A DNA stretch of 64,000 bases from Pseudoalteromonas tunicata (GTDB lineage Bacteria; Pseudomonadota; Gammaproteobacteria; Enterobacterales; Alteromonadaceae). The DNA lies in assembly GCF_002310815.1 (NCBI RefSeq), contig NZ_CP011032.1, positions 2,272,001-2,336,000 on the forward strand. Reading direction: 5' to 3'. The notes below the pieces were generated by a model. The model ran no database searches, had not been told where the DNA came from, and was given only the letters and a program-made list of their open reading frames with translations. How positions within the stretch are numbered: the first letter of the stretch is position 1; every line of letters begins with the position of its first letter. The position numbers and the translations under genes are program-made. Below are positions 29,494 to 39,386 of this stretch, piece by piece.

Positions 29494-31043
29494 GCGCCTC
29501 ATTTTCAACTTTACGCTTTATTTTAGGTGATCAACTAAACGCTAATCACTCTTGGTTCAAACAAGACAAAGACAATATATTATATGTGATTGCCGAACTG
29601 CGCCAAGAAACGGATTATGCGCCGCATCATATTCAAAAAGTGTGTGGTTTTTTTGCCGCTATGGGCCAATTTGCCAACGCCTTAAAACAAGCGGGTTTCA
29701 ACGTTCTACACTTAACCCTTGATGATACCGAGCACGATGCCAATTTACCCCATTTAATCGCACGTTTATGCCTACAATATCAATGTAAAAGCATTGAATA
29801 TCAACAACCAGACGAGTACCGTCTCGCACAGCAGCTTAATGAGTTTGACTTTACACCCATCACCAAAGTGTGTGTTGATAGCGAGCATTTTATGTTGCCT
29901 TTTAACGAAATAAGCCAGTATTTTAAAAAAGACAAGCACGTCACCATGGAGCATTTTTATCGCAAAATGCGCAAGCGTTTTAATCTGTTAATGCACGAAA
30001 ACGAGCCGCTAGGTGGGCAGTGGAATTTTGATGCCGATAACCGTGTAAAACTCAAAAAAACCGATTTAGCGGCCATTCCTGCGCCACTCTTATTTGAAAT
30101 TGATGTCAGTGACATTAAAGCGCGCTTAGTTCGCCATCACGTCAAAACCATAGGTCAACTGACTGAGCCTTTTATCTGGCCCGTCAATCGCACCCAAGCT
30201 AAAGAGCTACTAGCTTTTTTTTGCCAGCATTTATTACCCAACTTTGGCCGCTTTCAAGATGCAATGACAGCCAACAGTGAGCATAGCTGGAGCTTGTACC
30301 ACAGCCGGCTCTCGTTTGCGATTAACTGTAAAATGCTGCACCCTTTGCAGGTTATTCAGGCGGCAGTGTCGGCTTATGAGCAATCTGATGGCTTGATTAA
30401 TTTAGCGCAGGTAGAAGGGTTTGTGCGGCAAATTTTAGGCTGGCGTGAATATGTACGCGGTGTGTATTGGACTAACATGCCCGATTACAAAACCTACAAT
30501 ACCTTAGACGCAAAACGAGACTTACCTGGCTATTTTTGGCATGGTAAAACTAAAATGCGGTGCTTGCACCATGCCATCAGCCAAAGTTTAACCACCGCTT
30601 ACGCCCACCATATTCAGCGCTTGATGGTAACGGGAAATTTTTGTTTACTCACTGGGATTGACCCCGACCAAGTAGATGACTGGTACTTAGGGATTTATAT
30701 CGATGCGATTGAATGGGTCGAATTGCCCAATACTCGTGGCATGACTCAATTTGCCGACAACGGCATTGTGGCCACTAAACCCTACGCCGCGAGTGGCAAT
30801 TACATTAATAAGATGAGTGATTATTGCACCGATTGCCACTACCAAGTGAAAGATAAAGTGGGTGATAACGCCTGCCCTCTTAATAGCTTATATTGGCAGT
30901 TTATGATCCAACATCGCGAGCGACTTGAGCGCAATCCGCGCATTGGCATGATATATCGCAATTGGGATAAACAATCACCACAAAGCCAAACTGACACGCT
31001 CAGCCGTGCAAAGTGGTGTTTAGACAATATCGAGCAGCTTTAG
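29490..31043 (+). CDS. FeS-type bacterial cryptochrome / (6-4) photolyase
   Basis: A 517-residue protein of the photolyase-related FeS-BCP family (PF04244), whose studied members are prokaryotic (6-4) photolyases carrying FAD, a ribolumazine antenna and a [4Fe-4S] cluster. The start LRFILGDQLN, GWREYVRGVYW and the C-terminal cysteines in MRCLHH, YCTDCHYQ and NACPLNSLYW match, the four cluster ligands being C in MRCL, two in CTDC and one in ACPL. The ATG at 29490, with GGAG just upstream, overlaps the cry-DASH stop; earlier in-frame codons lie inside that gene. Paired with cry-DASH, it covers both major UV lesions. Confidence 0.92.
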   Translation: MSASFSTLRFILGDQLNANHSWFKQDKDNILYVIAELRQETDYAPHHIQKVCGFFAAMGQFANALKQAGFNVLHLTLDDTEHDANLPHLIARLCLQYQCKSIEYQQPDEYRLAQQLNEFDFTPITKVCVDSEHFMLPFNEISQYFKKDKHVTMEHFYRKMRKRFNLLMHENEPLGGQWNFDADNRVKLKKTDLAAIPAPLLFEIDVSDIKARLVRHHVKTIGQLTEPFIWPVNRTQAKELLAFFCQHLLPNFGRFQDAMTANSEHSWSLYHSRLSFAINCKMLHPLQVIQAAVSAYEQSDGLINLAQVEGFVRQILGWREYVRGVYWTNMPDYKTYNTLDAKRDLPGYFWHGKTKMRCLHHAISQSLTTAYAHHIQRLMVTGNFCLLTGIDPDQVDDWYLGIYIDAIEWVELPNTRGMTQFADNGIVATKPYAASGNYINKMSDYCTDCHYQVKDKVGDNACPLNSLYWQFMIQHRERLERNPRIGMIYRNWDKQSPQSQTDTLSRAKWCLDNIEQL

Positions 31044-31336
31044 CTACTTTGTACCACTAACTCACTTAAGTTTGCTGCCGCTTTAGTGACGCTAAACTCA
31101 GTAATTTCATACACGGCAATGCCATCGCGATAAAATGGGTCATTTTCAAGTAATGTATGCAGTGCTTCGCGGCTTGGTATATTAGCCAAAATAATACCAC
31201 CCGTGCGCGGCACTTTTGGCCCCGATGCTAAAAAATGCCCCGCTTGGTAATTAGCATCTAAAAACCTTAAGTGCTCTGCTAACAACAATTCAACTTGGCT
31301 TAAATCGGTGCGATACGTAATTGATACAACAAACAT
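31040..31336 (-). CDS. YciI-like protein
   Basis: A 98-residue ferredoxin-like-fold protein of the YCII family. HLRFLDANYQAGHFLASGP contains the family's conserved His-Asp region and glycine turn, and DPFYRDGIAVYEITEF is the usual C-terminal strand. Members bind or alter small molecules; a specific reaction is unknown here. Its stop overlaps the convergent photolyase stop by four bases. Confidence 0.85.
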   Translation of the reverse strand: MFVVSITYRTDLSQVELLLAEHLRFLDANYQAGHFLASGPKVPRTGGIILANIPSREALHTLLENDPFYRDGIAVYEITEFSVTKAAANLSELVVQSS

Positions 31337-31362
31337 TTTTCACCCTTCTTGTGTTATGAGTT

Positions 31363-31608
31363 TTACCATACCATCACGTTTAAGGCCAAATAAGGCACAA
31401 TAAAAAAGATAACCATTAACATTTTATACTGGGCTAAGTATTTGAGATAAATCATATTTAACTCATCTTCTGCCACATTAAAAAGCTGACTGTGTAAGAT
31501 TAAAATACTTTTATTAAATACCAACAACAAAATAAAAATAATACTGAGCATGGCGATGCTAATGCAGCTGGCCCAGCCAAAAAAGGTGGTAAGTTGGTCT
31601 AAAGTCAT
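31363..31608 (-). CDS. Small two-helix membrane protein (DUF6868-like)
   Basis: An 81-residue protein with two membrane helices (about 10-32 and 62-80) joined by an amphipathic stretch, FNVAEDELNMIYLKYLAQYK. The start LDQLTTFFGWASCISI and this middle stretch resemble the DUF6868 family as I remember it; a profile search is required to confirm. Function unknown. It lies between a YciI-like gene and a transporter-like gene on the same strand. Confidence 0.7.
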   Translation of the reverse strand: MTLDQLTTFFGWASCISIAMLSIIFILLLVFNKSILILHSQLFNVAEDELNMIYLKYLAQYKMLMVIFFIVPYLALNVMVW

Positions 31609-31679
31609 CTATCTATCACTTGTATTTTTTAGTTAACCCACTGTAACAAATGGCAGCAATAAAGATAGGTACTATTTAA

Positions 31680-32906
31680 TTAACCAAAAAACCAGTAACA
31701 CACCGCAATTGCCGTCACAATACCTGCAAAATCAGCAGCTAAGCCGCAGCCAATTGCATGGCGTGTATGCTTTATTCCAACCGCGCCAAAGTACACAGCT
31801 AAAACATAAAAAGTGGTTTCTGTTGAACCTTGAATGGTTGAAGCTAGTCGCCCAGCAAATGAATCTGCACCATGGGTATTCATGGTTTCGAGCATCATAG
31901 CACGTGCCCCTGAGCCACTCAGCGGTTTCATAAATGCCGTTGGCATGGCATCAACAAAACGGGCATCGCCATTGGCAAGCGCAACCAAGTAGCGCACACC
32001 ATCTAATGCCACATCAAGCGCACCGCTGGCACGTAATACCCCTATCGCACAGAGCATGGCTAACAAATAAGGAATAAGCGATATCGAAAATTCAAAGCCT
32101 TGTTTGGCACCTTCAATAAATTGCTCATAAACATTTTGTTTTTTATAAAATGCCCAACAAAAACAGAGCAATACAAACGTAAATATTAAAAAATTACTCA
32201 ATACTGCTGATTGGTAACTCAGTTGCTGCGCCGCTAAGGTTGAAAAATATAAGACTAAGGCCAAAATGGCAGCGATAATCGTGCCCAAATAAGCCAAGGT
32301 AACAGCATGATAAAGCTTTAATTTTTGTATCCACGCCACCACCAATAACCCGACTAGGGTCGAGCTAAATGTCGCCAATAAAATAGGAATAAAAACATCA
32401 GTTGGCGATGCCGCGCCTTGCTGGGCACGATAAACAAAAACAGCAATAGGAAACAAGGTTACTGAGCTGGTATTGAGAACTAAAAACAGGATTTGCGCAT
32501 TACTGGCGGTGTCTTTCTGCGGGTTGATACTTTGCAAGTCGTGCATCGCTTTGATGCCAAGTGGCGTGGCCGCATTATCGAGCCCTAATAAATTAGCACT
32601 TAAATTCATAGTGATAGAACCAAATGCAGGGTGATTTTTTGGCACCTCAGGCATTAATCTACCAAACAAGGGTGACAAAACTCGCGCCAGCACATTCACC
32701 AGCCCTGCTTGCTCTGCCACCTTCATCACCCCCAGCCAAAAGCACAATGCACCAACAAGGCCAATCGCTATTTCAACGGAGACTTTTGCCATAGTAAACA
32801 GTGCTTGCACCATGCGTTCAAACACCAAGCCATCGCCGCCTAACCAAGTGGCTAAGGCTGAAAAAAAAGCGATGATAAAAAAAGATAACCAAATTTTATT
32901 AAGCAT
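31680..32906 (-). CDS. Nucleoside-recognition (Gate) domain transporter, SpmA-SpmB fusion type
   Basis: A 408-residue integral membrane protein with about ten helices. Two Gate domains are visible: the first with [20 protein letters not shown] and [22 protein letters not shown] (SpmA-like), the second with [24 protein letters not shown] and [18 protein letters not shown] (SpmB-like). In spore formers these are separate proteins; in proteobacteria the fused form is common and its transport substrate is not established. It is transcribed divergently from rsmF. Confidence 0.87.
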   Translation of the reverse strand: MLNKIWLSFFIIAFFSALATWLGGDGLVFERMVQALFTMAKVSVEIAIGLVGALCFWLGVMKVAEQAGLVNVLARVLSPLFGRLMPEVPKNHPAFGSITMNLSANLLGLDNAATPLGIKAMHDLQSINPQKDTASNAQILFLVLNTSSVTLFPIAVFVYRAQQGAASPTDVFIPILLATFSSTLVGLLVVAWIQKLKLYHAVTLAYLGTIIAAILALVLYFSTLAAQQLSYQSAVLSNFLIFTFVLLCFCWAFYKKQNVYEQFIEGAKQGFEFSISLIPYLLAMLCAIGVLRASGALDVALDGVRYLVALANGDARFVDAMPTAFMKPLSGSGARAMMLETMNTHGADSFAGRLASTIQGSTETTFYVLAVYFGAVGIKHTRHAIGCGLAADFAGIVTAIAVCYWFFG

Positions 32907-33051
32907 AATGAGTTTTTATTATTTTTTATCGTTGAATTGTTTCATTTTAGCGGCAAAAAGTCACAATAAATGGCTATTTATCGGCTTTTATTTAATCCCA
33001 CCCCGCTTTGCTGATATCATTACTTTATCGCAAAAATCCAAGGCAACCACA

Positions 33052-34491
33052 TTGGACAAACATACTTATATCCCCGCAGAATTTATCGCAGATGTGCAGC
33101 GCTATTTACCAAGTCATTTATCATTAGACGACTACCTCACCAGCTGCCAAAGTCCTCTTCGCCCAGCGCTTAGAGTCAATACCTTAAAAATGTCAGTGGC
33201 CGACTTTAAAACCTATGCTGCAAATCATGATTGGCAAATTACACCTGTGCCTTGGTGCGAGGAAGGGTTTTGGTATCAGCGCCCGCAAGCGCAACAAAAT
33301 TTATCCATAGGCAATACCGATATCCATTTAAGCGGCGCGATTTATATTCAAGAAGCAAGCTCTATGCTGCCTGTATTTGCGCTACAACATCAAAATGATT
33401 TAACCGATTGCATTTTGCTTGATATGGCAGCGGCACCGGGTTCTAAAACCTCACAAATCGCAGCACAAATGAAAAATACTGGCGTATTAGTTGCCAATGA
33501 ATTTTCATCATCGCGGCTCAAATCACTCAGTGCCAATATGCAACGTTTAGGCATTGCCAATGTTGCGTTGTCGCATTTTGATGCGGCTGTGTTTGGCCCT
33601 TATATGGAACAAAGCTTCAGCCATATTTTATTAGACGCCCCTTGCTCTGGCGAAGGCACTGTACGCAAAGATCCCGATGCTCTGAAAAATTGGTCAATTG
33701 AATCAAACCAGCAGATAGCACAAGTGCAAAAACAACTCATTGAAAGTGCTTTTTATGCGTTAAAAACAGGCGGTACTTTAGTGTATTCAACCTGCACTCT
33801 GACCCCTCTTGAAAACCAAGAGGTGTGTCAGTATTTACTCGATACCTTTGCCGGACAAATTGAAGTCGTTAAACTCGATGATTTATTTTTTGATGCCAAG
33901 CGCGCTGCAACGTCCGAGGGATACCTGCACATTTGGCCACAACTTTATGATACTGAAGGCTTTTTTGTCGCTAAATTCAAAAAATCCAGCCATTCATCTC
34001 ATCCAAAACCACAGACTAAAAAAGGCCAATTTCCTTTCACGCTTTACGGTAAAAAAGATGCTCAGACATTATTAAACGAATTAAAAAAACAGTTTGGGAT
34101 CGATTCACTACCAGGACAACTGCATTTACGGGATAAAGAAGTGTGGTTATTTCCGAGTGAATTTGCCCTCATAAATGAAAAAATAAAATACAGCCGAATG
34201 GGAATTTTAGTGGGGCAAACTCACCGCACGGGTGTGAGATTATGCCATGAGTTTGCAACCTGTTTTGGTCACTTAGCCCTTAAAAACACCTACGAGCTGT
34301 CATCTGTTCAAGCAAATGATTATTTTCAGGGAAAAGACATTAGTTTACCCACATCAACCAACGACACGGGTGAAGTATTATTACGATTATGCGGTTCAGT
34401 GATTGGCTTGGGGAAATGGCAAAAATCGAAAATTAAAAACAGTCTACCGCGCGATCTAGTTAGGAATAACCAGTTAATAACTTGGGTATAA
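33052..34491 (+). CDS. rsmF: 16S rRNA (cytosine(1407)-C(5))-methyltransferase
   Basis: A 479-residue RNA methyltransferase, exactly the length of E. coli RsmF. The N-terminal part has [30 protein letters not shown] and [13 protein letters not shown]. The Rossmann core carries motif [15 protein letters not shown], the catalytic-cycle cysteines in [13 protein letters not shown] and [15 protein letters not shown]-terminal PUA-like region follows. The frame is open further upstream into the divergent gene, but the family start aligns to TTG at 33052, with AAGG eight bases before it. A TTG start implies modest translation. Confidence 0.93.
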   Translation: MDKHTYIPAEFIADVQRYLPSHLSLDDYLTSCQSPLRPALRVNTLKMSVADFKTYAANHDWQITPVPWCEEGFWYQRPQAQQNLSIGNTDIHLSGAIYIQEASSMLPVFALQHQNDLTDCILLDMAAAPGSKTSQIAAQMKNTGVLVANEFSSSRLKSLSANMQRLGIANVALSHFDAAVFGPYMEQSFSHILLDAPCSGEGTVRKDPDALKNWSIESNQQIAQVQKQLIESAFYALKTGGTLVYSTCTLTPLENQEVCQYLLDTFAGQIEVVKLDDLFFDAKRAATSEGYLHIWPQLYDTEGFFVAKFKKSSHSSHPKPQTKKGQFPFTLYGKKDAQTLLNELKKQFGIDSLPGQLHLRDKEVWLFPSEFALINEKIKYSRMGILVGQTHRTGVRLCHEFATCFGHLALKNTYELSSVQANDYFQGKDISLPTSTNDTGEVLLRLCGSVIGLGKWQKSKIKNSLPRDLVRNNQLITWV

Positions 34492-34639
34492 ACCGCGTAA
34501 AAAGTGTGGCTAAAATGTGATTTAAATGTGCACTCAATGCATAACATTATGTTTTTAAAAAGATTAAATATTTGTAAATTTTTTATACTTTTTTAGTTTT
34601 GTTAACTACACTTAACGTTACTTTCACTTCTCCCTAAAG

Positions 34640-34730
34640 TATGTGGAATTTTTTAAGTTAGCGCACGGCTCAGTCTGAGCCATTCCCCTATGCCTAGGAC
34701 AATTCGGATTCGTCCTAGGCGTTTTTTCTT
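34640..34730 (+). ncRNA. Candidate small RNA with terminator
   Basis: In the 369-base gap after rsmF two consecutive hairpins occur: GGCTCA-GTC-TGAGCC (near 34667-34681) and GCCTAGGAC-N11-GTCCTAGGC (34692-34720), the second followed by GTTTTTTCTTTT. The pair lies about 170 bases after rsmF, too far for a simple rsmF terminator. A possible promoter is TTAACG-N17-TAAAGT, ending about 34640. The layout fits a 75-90 base small RNA. No known family was recognised. Confidence 0.4.
34692..34730 (+). terminator. Strong rho-independent terminator
   Basis: A perfect 9-bp GC-rich stem (GCCTAGGAC / GTCCTAGGC) is followed by GTTTTTTCTTTT. It ends rsmF transcripts, or the candidate small RNA, or both. There is no T-run on the opposite strand. 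Confidence 0.88.
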
Positions 34731-34860
34731 TTATTTTCTTTAAAATTTCAACCAATGAATAGATAACCTTATATTTTTTAAGACGTTATAAATCTAACAA
34801 TCGAGTTTTTGATTGTTATTCGAACAAAATCGCTTAAAAGGTTACTTCTATCACTTTGTT

Positions 34861-36720
34861 TTACGCTTTGTTTAAATCAAATTCGCTTAATTGACCATTA
34901 CCATGCAAAATTTGGTAACTCACTAATTTATGATCTGCTAATACAATCAGGCTGATGCCACTTTTACTGATCAAATGCTGATTTTGATTGTGCACTAACG
35001 TATGTTTAGCAACTTTCATTTGCCAACGTTTAGTGAAAAAATTGAGGGGGCTGAATCTTCCATATAAAACACTATCAATTTTATTTAAGCATCTTAACAA
35101 CTTAGTTGGAAATTCATTTTTAATTCCACTGGCAGTTAATTGCCAGATACGGTTATGACGTTGGCTAAAGCGTGCTTGGACCGAAAAGCAAAAAGAATAA
35201 TGAACATCACCCGATAAAATTAAGGTTTCACAAGGAGTATCGCCACGGCGAAAAATTTGCATTAGTTTTCGCGCTGCGCCCTCATGAGCCATCCAGTTTT
35301 CGACATCAACTAACAAAGGTTGACCACAAAAGTTAAAAACGGCTTGAATGGCTTCAATTGATTTAACACCAAAAACTGGCGCAGGTGAGACTAAAATTAC
35401 TTCATCCTTGCCAACAAGCGCTTCTTCTAATTGCGTCAGTTGCTGCCAATCTAACAACCCTGAAGGTTCATGAAAATTTTGTTCATTACGCCAACGTTGC
35501 GTGCGTGAATCAATCACCACCACACTCGGCTGACAATTTAGATGATACGACCACTGATCAAATTTAAAAATAGTATTGTCAAATTTTGTTAATTGCCATG
35601 TATTTTTAACTAAGCAACGTTTAAATTCAGGTAGTAAGGCTGCTGTTTTTTCACCATTATCATTACCAATTCCTTGAAATAACCAGTAACTAATAATGCC
35701 GTTCGCAACAATTCGTCGGCTATTTTTATTTTGATAAACCGCCCGCTCCCACGCAGCCGTTAAATTCCAGTCATCGGTCACATCATGATCATCAAACATC
35801 ATTAAGGTACTGATATTGGCATATAATCGGCTACAAGCAGGCAGAGCTTGTGAGAATGCTTGTATAGTTTGTTGCTCGTGCTGGTAAAGTTGCTGCTCTT
35901 TGGCCGTAAATAAGGATAAATCAGCAAGTCCATCACCCAGATACGACCAAATACGACTACTAAACGTTAAAACATATAATGCAATAAACTCTTCAAAATA
36001 AATCAGATGGTTGGCGGCTTTTAGGCTCGTAAAATGCACCCAATCTTTACGTAACCAATAACCAAATTCAGTTTTATCTCGTTCACGCCATGGAGTGATA
36101 GGTAAATAGCGTGCCCGTTTATAAAGTTGCTGCTCAAGCGTATTGGGTAAAGTTAAATCAATGCCTTTGTCGGGGTAAATACCAAGTAAACTAATTACTT
36201 GATGAATGTTGTACAGCATAGGTGCTGCAACATCATCACAATAAACTTGATCGCCCGATAAAATCAGTAACTCAGCACCAAACTCACCTGCGTCTCTACT
36301 TCTAGCTTGATAATGGTCGGCAGCAACGAGGCCATCTTGACTATCATGGTGAGGGTTACGACATGAACCATGAAGTACTTGGGTAAGATCAGTTGGAATA
36401 ATAAAGCGCGGTGTTGATGCACCATCATAACAAAATTCACTATGATCAATATCCTCAGCGCTTTGTAATTGATAGCTAATCAGTTGATTGGTTGGAAAAC
36501 CAGACTCAGAACGTAAACTAAAAAAACGTAAAAATAGCGACTTACCAAGCTCAATACAGGTTTGATCTATGTGGTAATTGTCTAAACCAATTAGCTCAAT
36601 AGTTAAATCAGCGGGAGTGGTTGTCGCAACGCTGATACAAATAGCATGAGGCTCAGCGCGGCGGATCTGCGGACCTAACAGTAAAAACGGTAACGAGAGC
36701 GCCGCAGATAACATGTTCAA
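34861..36720 (-). CDS. PhoD-like metallophosphatase
   Basis: A 619-residue protein of the alkaline phosphatase D/PhoD-like family. An N-terminal beta-rich region leads to VLHGSCRNPHHDSQDGL, then the metal-binding motifs LILSGDQVYCDD, MFDDHDVTDDWN and, near the C-terminus, LILSGDVHYSFCF. No convincing signal peptide or Tat motif is seen, so a cytoplasmic location is more likely than the export typical of PhoD. Its ATG is three bases after the tatD stop, placing it at the end of the pabC-tatD operon. The substrate is unknown. Confidence 0.85.
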   Translation of the reverse strand: MNMLSAALSLPFLLLGPQIRRAEPHAICISVATTTPADLTIELIGLDNYHIDQTCIELGKSLFLRFFSLRSESGFPTNQLISYQLQSAEDIDHSEFCYDGASTPRFIIPTDLTQVLHGSCRNPHHDSQDGLVAADHYQARSRDAGEFGAELLILSGDQVYCDDVAAPMLYNIHQVISLLGIYPDKGIDLTLPNTLEQQLYKRARYLPITPWRERDKTEFGYWLRKDWVHFTSLKAANHLIYFEEFIALYVLTFSSRIWSYLGDGLADLSLFTAKEQQLYQHEQQTIQAFSQALPACSRLYANISTLMMFDDHDVTDDWNLTAAWERAVYQNKNSRRIVANGIISYWLFQGIGNDNGEKTAALLPEFKRCLVKNTWQLTKFDNTIFKFDQWSYHLNCQPSVVVIDSRTQRWRNEQNFHEPSGLLDWQQLTQLEEALVGKDEVILVSPAPVFGVKSIEAIQAVFNFCGQPLLVDVENWMAHEGAARKLMQIFRRGDTPCETLILSGDVHYSFCFSVQARFSQRHNRIWQLTASGIKNEFPTKLLRCLNKIDSVLYGRFSPLNFFTKRWQMKVAKHTLVHNQNQHLISKSGISLIVLADHKLVSYQILHGNGQLSEFDLNKA

Positions 36721-36723
36721 AAG

Positions 36724-37503
36724 TTAACTTCTGGCAGCCAACTGAAACAAGTTATAAAAATTAGCCGTTGTGGCACTGGCCAATTGTTGATAACTCAATC
36801 CTTTTAAGTCTGCGATAAAATAAGCAACATCTTGTACATAAGCAGGTTGATTGGTTTTGCCACGATGGGGGACAGGGCTTAGATATGGCGAATCAGTTTC
36901 AATTAATAAGCGATCTAATGGGATTTGTTTTACCACATCGCGCAATTCAACTGCATTTTTAAAAGTGGCAATGCCTGAAATTGAAATATAAAAACCTAAA
37001 TCAATCGCCGCTTTTGCCATTTGCCAATCTTCAGTAAAGCAGTGTAATACTCCACCTACCTCATCGGCTTTATGGCTTTTTAATAATGATAACGTATCTT
37101 GACGTGCATCTCGGGTATGAACAATCAATGGCTTATTAAGCTCACGTGCTACTTCAATATGACCAACAAATGAATCTAGCTGGACTTGTTTTGTATCTGC
37201 ACTGTAAAAATAATCAAGCCCAGTTTCACCTATCGCAACTACTTTTGGATCTACAGCGAGCTTTAACAGCAATTCTTTATCGAGCGCATCTTTTTGATCA
37301 AGAGGGTGAACCCCACAAGAGGCCGAAACGTCAGGATAATGGGCAATTTTTGCTAACATGTCAGGAAATTGCTGCAAAGTAACCGAAACACATAAAAAAT
37401 GTTCGACTTGTTTTTGTCTGGCTTGTTCGAGAACTTGATCGAGGTTTAAATCAAGTTTGTCAAAATCGAGTCTATCGAGATGACAATGAGAATCTACTAT
37501 CAC
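36724..37503 (-). CDS. tatD: TatD-family metal-dependent deoxyribonuclease (YcfH type)
   Basis: A 259-residue TIM-barrel hydrolase. It starts MIVDSHCHLDRLDFD with the HxH metal ligands, has IGETGLDYFYS (Glu ligand), PLIVHTRDA (His), GVLHCFTEDW (His) and LIETDSPYLSP (Asp). All ligands are present. It corresponds by position to E. coli YcfH, downstream of holB. The role is 3'-5' nuclease activity in DNA repair or turnover. Confidence 0.9.
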   Translation of the reverse strand: MIVDSHCHLDRLDFDKLDLNLDQVLEQARQKQVEHFLCVSVTLQQFPDMLAKIAHYPDVSASCGVHPLDQKDALDKELLLKLAVDPKVVAIGETGLDYFYSADTKQVQLDSFVGHIEVARELNKPLIVHTRDARQDTLSLLKSHKADEVGGVLHCFTEDWQMAKAAIDLGFYISISGIATFKNAVELRDVVKQIPLDRLLIETDSPYLSPVPHRGKTNQPAYVQDVAYFIADLKGLSYQQLASATTANFYNLFQLAARS

Positions 37504-37515
37504 AATATCTACTTA

Positions 37516-37842
37516 CTACATAGTGTAGGTCACATCGCCCGAATTGAGCATGCCACCTAAAATTCGTTCTATTTTATCACGTAACAGATGCTTATCGTCG
37601 ATAAAACCAATACCAATACCTGGTGGATTCGCATTTTGACTACCTTGCGGAGTGAGCCATACTACGGAACCTGTCACTACATCTTCTTCAAGAGCATCAG
37701 GCAAAGTCACGCGCAGTGCCATGGGTTGGCCCATTTCGTAATGCATATTAGTACGAACAAATAAACCACCGTTTTTTAAATACGGCATGTACGATTTATA
37801 TAGTTCACGTAAATCTTCAAAATCAATTAACAGTTCTTGCAA
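37516..37842 (-). CDS. pilZ: PilZ-domain protein (type IV pilus assembly type)
   Basis: A 108-residue PilZ-domain protein. LYKSYMPYLKNGGLFVRT and GSVVWLTPQGSQNANPPGIGIGF match the PilZ fold. It lacks the RxxxR arm and full D/NxSxxG motif required to bind cyclic di-GMP, like the Pseudomonas PilZ that acts in pilus biogenesis. As there, it lies next to holB. It is eight bases from the holB stop and 12 bases before tatD. Confidence 0.87.
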   Translation of the reverse strand: MQELLIDFEDLRELYKSYMPYLKNGGLFVRTNMHYEMGQPMALRVTLPDALEEDVVTGSVVWLTPQGSQNANPPGIGIGFIDDKHLLRDKIERILGGMLNSGDVTYTM

Positions 37843-37850
37843 AATACACC

Positions 37851-38759
37851 CTAACGTTTCAATTGCTGCTGTAAAGCAAACACTAAATCACTGACTGCCA
37901 GTGGAAAATTTAACCCCAAAACTTGTTTTACCGCTTGTTGAAAATTCAATAAATGCTGTAAACAAATTTGGTAAGCCTTAAAATCGAGTTGTTGTTTGAG
38001 TAAGGCTTGTTTTACATAATCACAAACGAAGATATAAAACACGCTGCTATATTCTGATTTTTGTTGCAAAATATCAACAAGTAACTGTGCCGAGATGCCA
38101 TTTTTTAGTTGTTGGACTAATTCATACAGATTAGTAAGAATAGTGTGATCTTCATTTTGCTGCCATTTTAATAATAATAAAGGCTGATGTAGGAACAGAT
38201 GTTGCCAGCTTTGCCAATCAATTTTAGAGTCGGTTTCAGCCATCCATTGCTCGACTAATTGCGCATCATCAACACTTAATGTCACTTGACTGCAGCGGCT
38301 AAGCACAGTGGCAGGCAAGCGCTCAGCTTGCGCTGATACTAAAATTAGAAATCGGTTGTTTGCAGGCTCTTCTAATGTTTTTAGCAACGCATTAGCTGCT
38401 GCGGTAGTCATTAAATCTGCATCATTCACAACCACGACTTTTGCACCGCGTTGTCCTGCTGACGTTTGGCAGAAATCAGCAATTTTTCGTACTTCATCGA
38501 CACCAATCGTCTTTTGTTCATGGCCTAAAACTAAATAATCAGGATGACTCTGCGCTGCAAGTAAATGACATGATTTACATTGACCACATGCTGTTAGATT
38601 CTGCTGATTTGGGCACAGCAATGCACCAGCAAGATGCACAGCCATGGTTTGTTTACCAATCCCTTGTACACCTTGTAACAGCAGCGCATGATGCAATTTC
38701 TTATTTTGAGAAGCATCTGCCAACATCTGATGCGAAGCACCAAGCCAAGGGTAAATCAT
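37851..38759 (-). CDS. holB: DNA polymerase III delta' subunit
   Basis: A 302-residue clamp-loader subunit. The P-loop is [11 protein letters not shown], degenerate as is usual for delta'. A zinc site is formed by [16 protein letters not shown], followed by [24 protein letters not shown] and [16 protein letters not shown] with the SRC motif in LSRCSQVTL. It acts in the clamp-loader complex with tau/gamma and delta. Its ATG overlaps the tmk stop by four bases, the usual gene pair. Confidence 0.94.
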   Translation of the reverse strand: MIYPWLGASHQMLADASQNKKLHHALLLQGVQGIGKQTMAVHLAGALLCPNQQNLTACGQCKSCHLLAAQSHPDYLVLGHEQKTIGVDEVRKIADFCQTSAGQRGAKVVVVNDADLMTTAAANALLKTLEEPANNRFLILVSAQAERLPATVLSRCSQVTLSVDDAQLVEQWMAETDSKIDWQSWQHLFLHQPLLLLKWQQNEDHTILTNLYELVQQLKNGISAQLLVDILQQKSEYSSVFYIFVCDYVKQALLKQQLDFKAYQICLQHLLNFQQAVKQVLGLNFPLAVSDLVFALQQQLKR

Positions 38760-39385
38760 TTTCCTTGCTCAACTAAAAACGCTGTCAGTACTGCGCGTAT
38801 ATCTTGATGCACTGCACTTATTTCTTGACCTGCCTGCACTACTTTAATGCTAGGATCGCTTGCTGCTATGGCTAAATATTGCGCCCGTGTTCGTTCAAAA
38901 AAGCTCAATTGCTCTTGCTCGATGCGATCGAGTGCACCCCGACCCGCTGCGCGCGCTAAGCCTACGGCAGGATCTATATCAAGGTAAATGGTTAAATCCG
39001 GTTTTAAACCTTTCAGTACGATGTTACTGAGCGCATTTAATGTACTGCTATCAAGCTCACGACCACCTCCTTGATATGCAAGCGATGATAAGTTGTGACG
39101 ATCGCCTAATACCCACTGACCATTTGCCAGCGCAGGTCGAATTACATTGGTGAGTAACTGAGCTCTAGCAGCATACATAATGAGTAATTCAGCCTCTGCA
39201 CTCATGATTTCTTGATGTGTTGCCTTCACTAAATTACGTAACGACTCAGCTAAAGGGGTACCACCTGGCTCGCGGGTATTAACAAAGTTAACCTGATGTG
39301 CCTTTAAAATTTCTTGGCACAAGGCAATCGCCGTTGATTTTCCTGCACCTTCTAAACCTTCAATTACAATAAACTTTGCTGTCAT
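38756..39385 (-). CDS. tmk: Thymidylate kinase
   Basis: A 209-residue kinase that phosphorylates dTMP to dTDP. The P-loop is [10 protein letters not shown], the DRX motif reads [15 protein letters not shown], and the LID segment is [37 protein letters not shown] supplies the base-binding arginine. Both flanks are close: one base from mltG and overlapping holB by four. Confidence 0.95.
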   Translation of the reverse strand: MTAKFIVIEGLEGAGKSTAIALCQEILKAHQVNFVNTREPGGTPLAESLRNLVKATHQEIMSAEAELLIMYAARAQLLTNVIRPALANGQWVLGDRHNLSSLAYQGGGRELDSSTLNALSNIVLKGLKPDLTIYLDIDPAVGLARAAGRGALDRIEQEQLSFFERTRAQYLAIAASDPSIKVVQAGQEISAVHQDIRAVLTAFLVEQGK

Positions 39386-39386
39386 A

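Noticed and set aside
32812..33051. N-terminal extension of rsmF
   Set aside because: It overlaps the divergent transporter gene and its start region. The family length and alignment fit the TTG at 33052.
34796..34817. AACAATC/GATTGTT hairpin after the PhoD-like gene
   Set aside because: There is no T-run on the minus strand, so it is not a convincing terminator.
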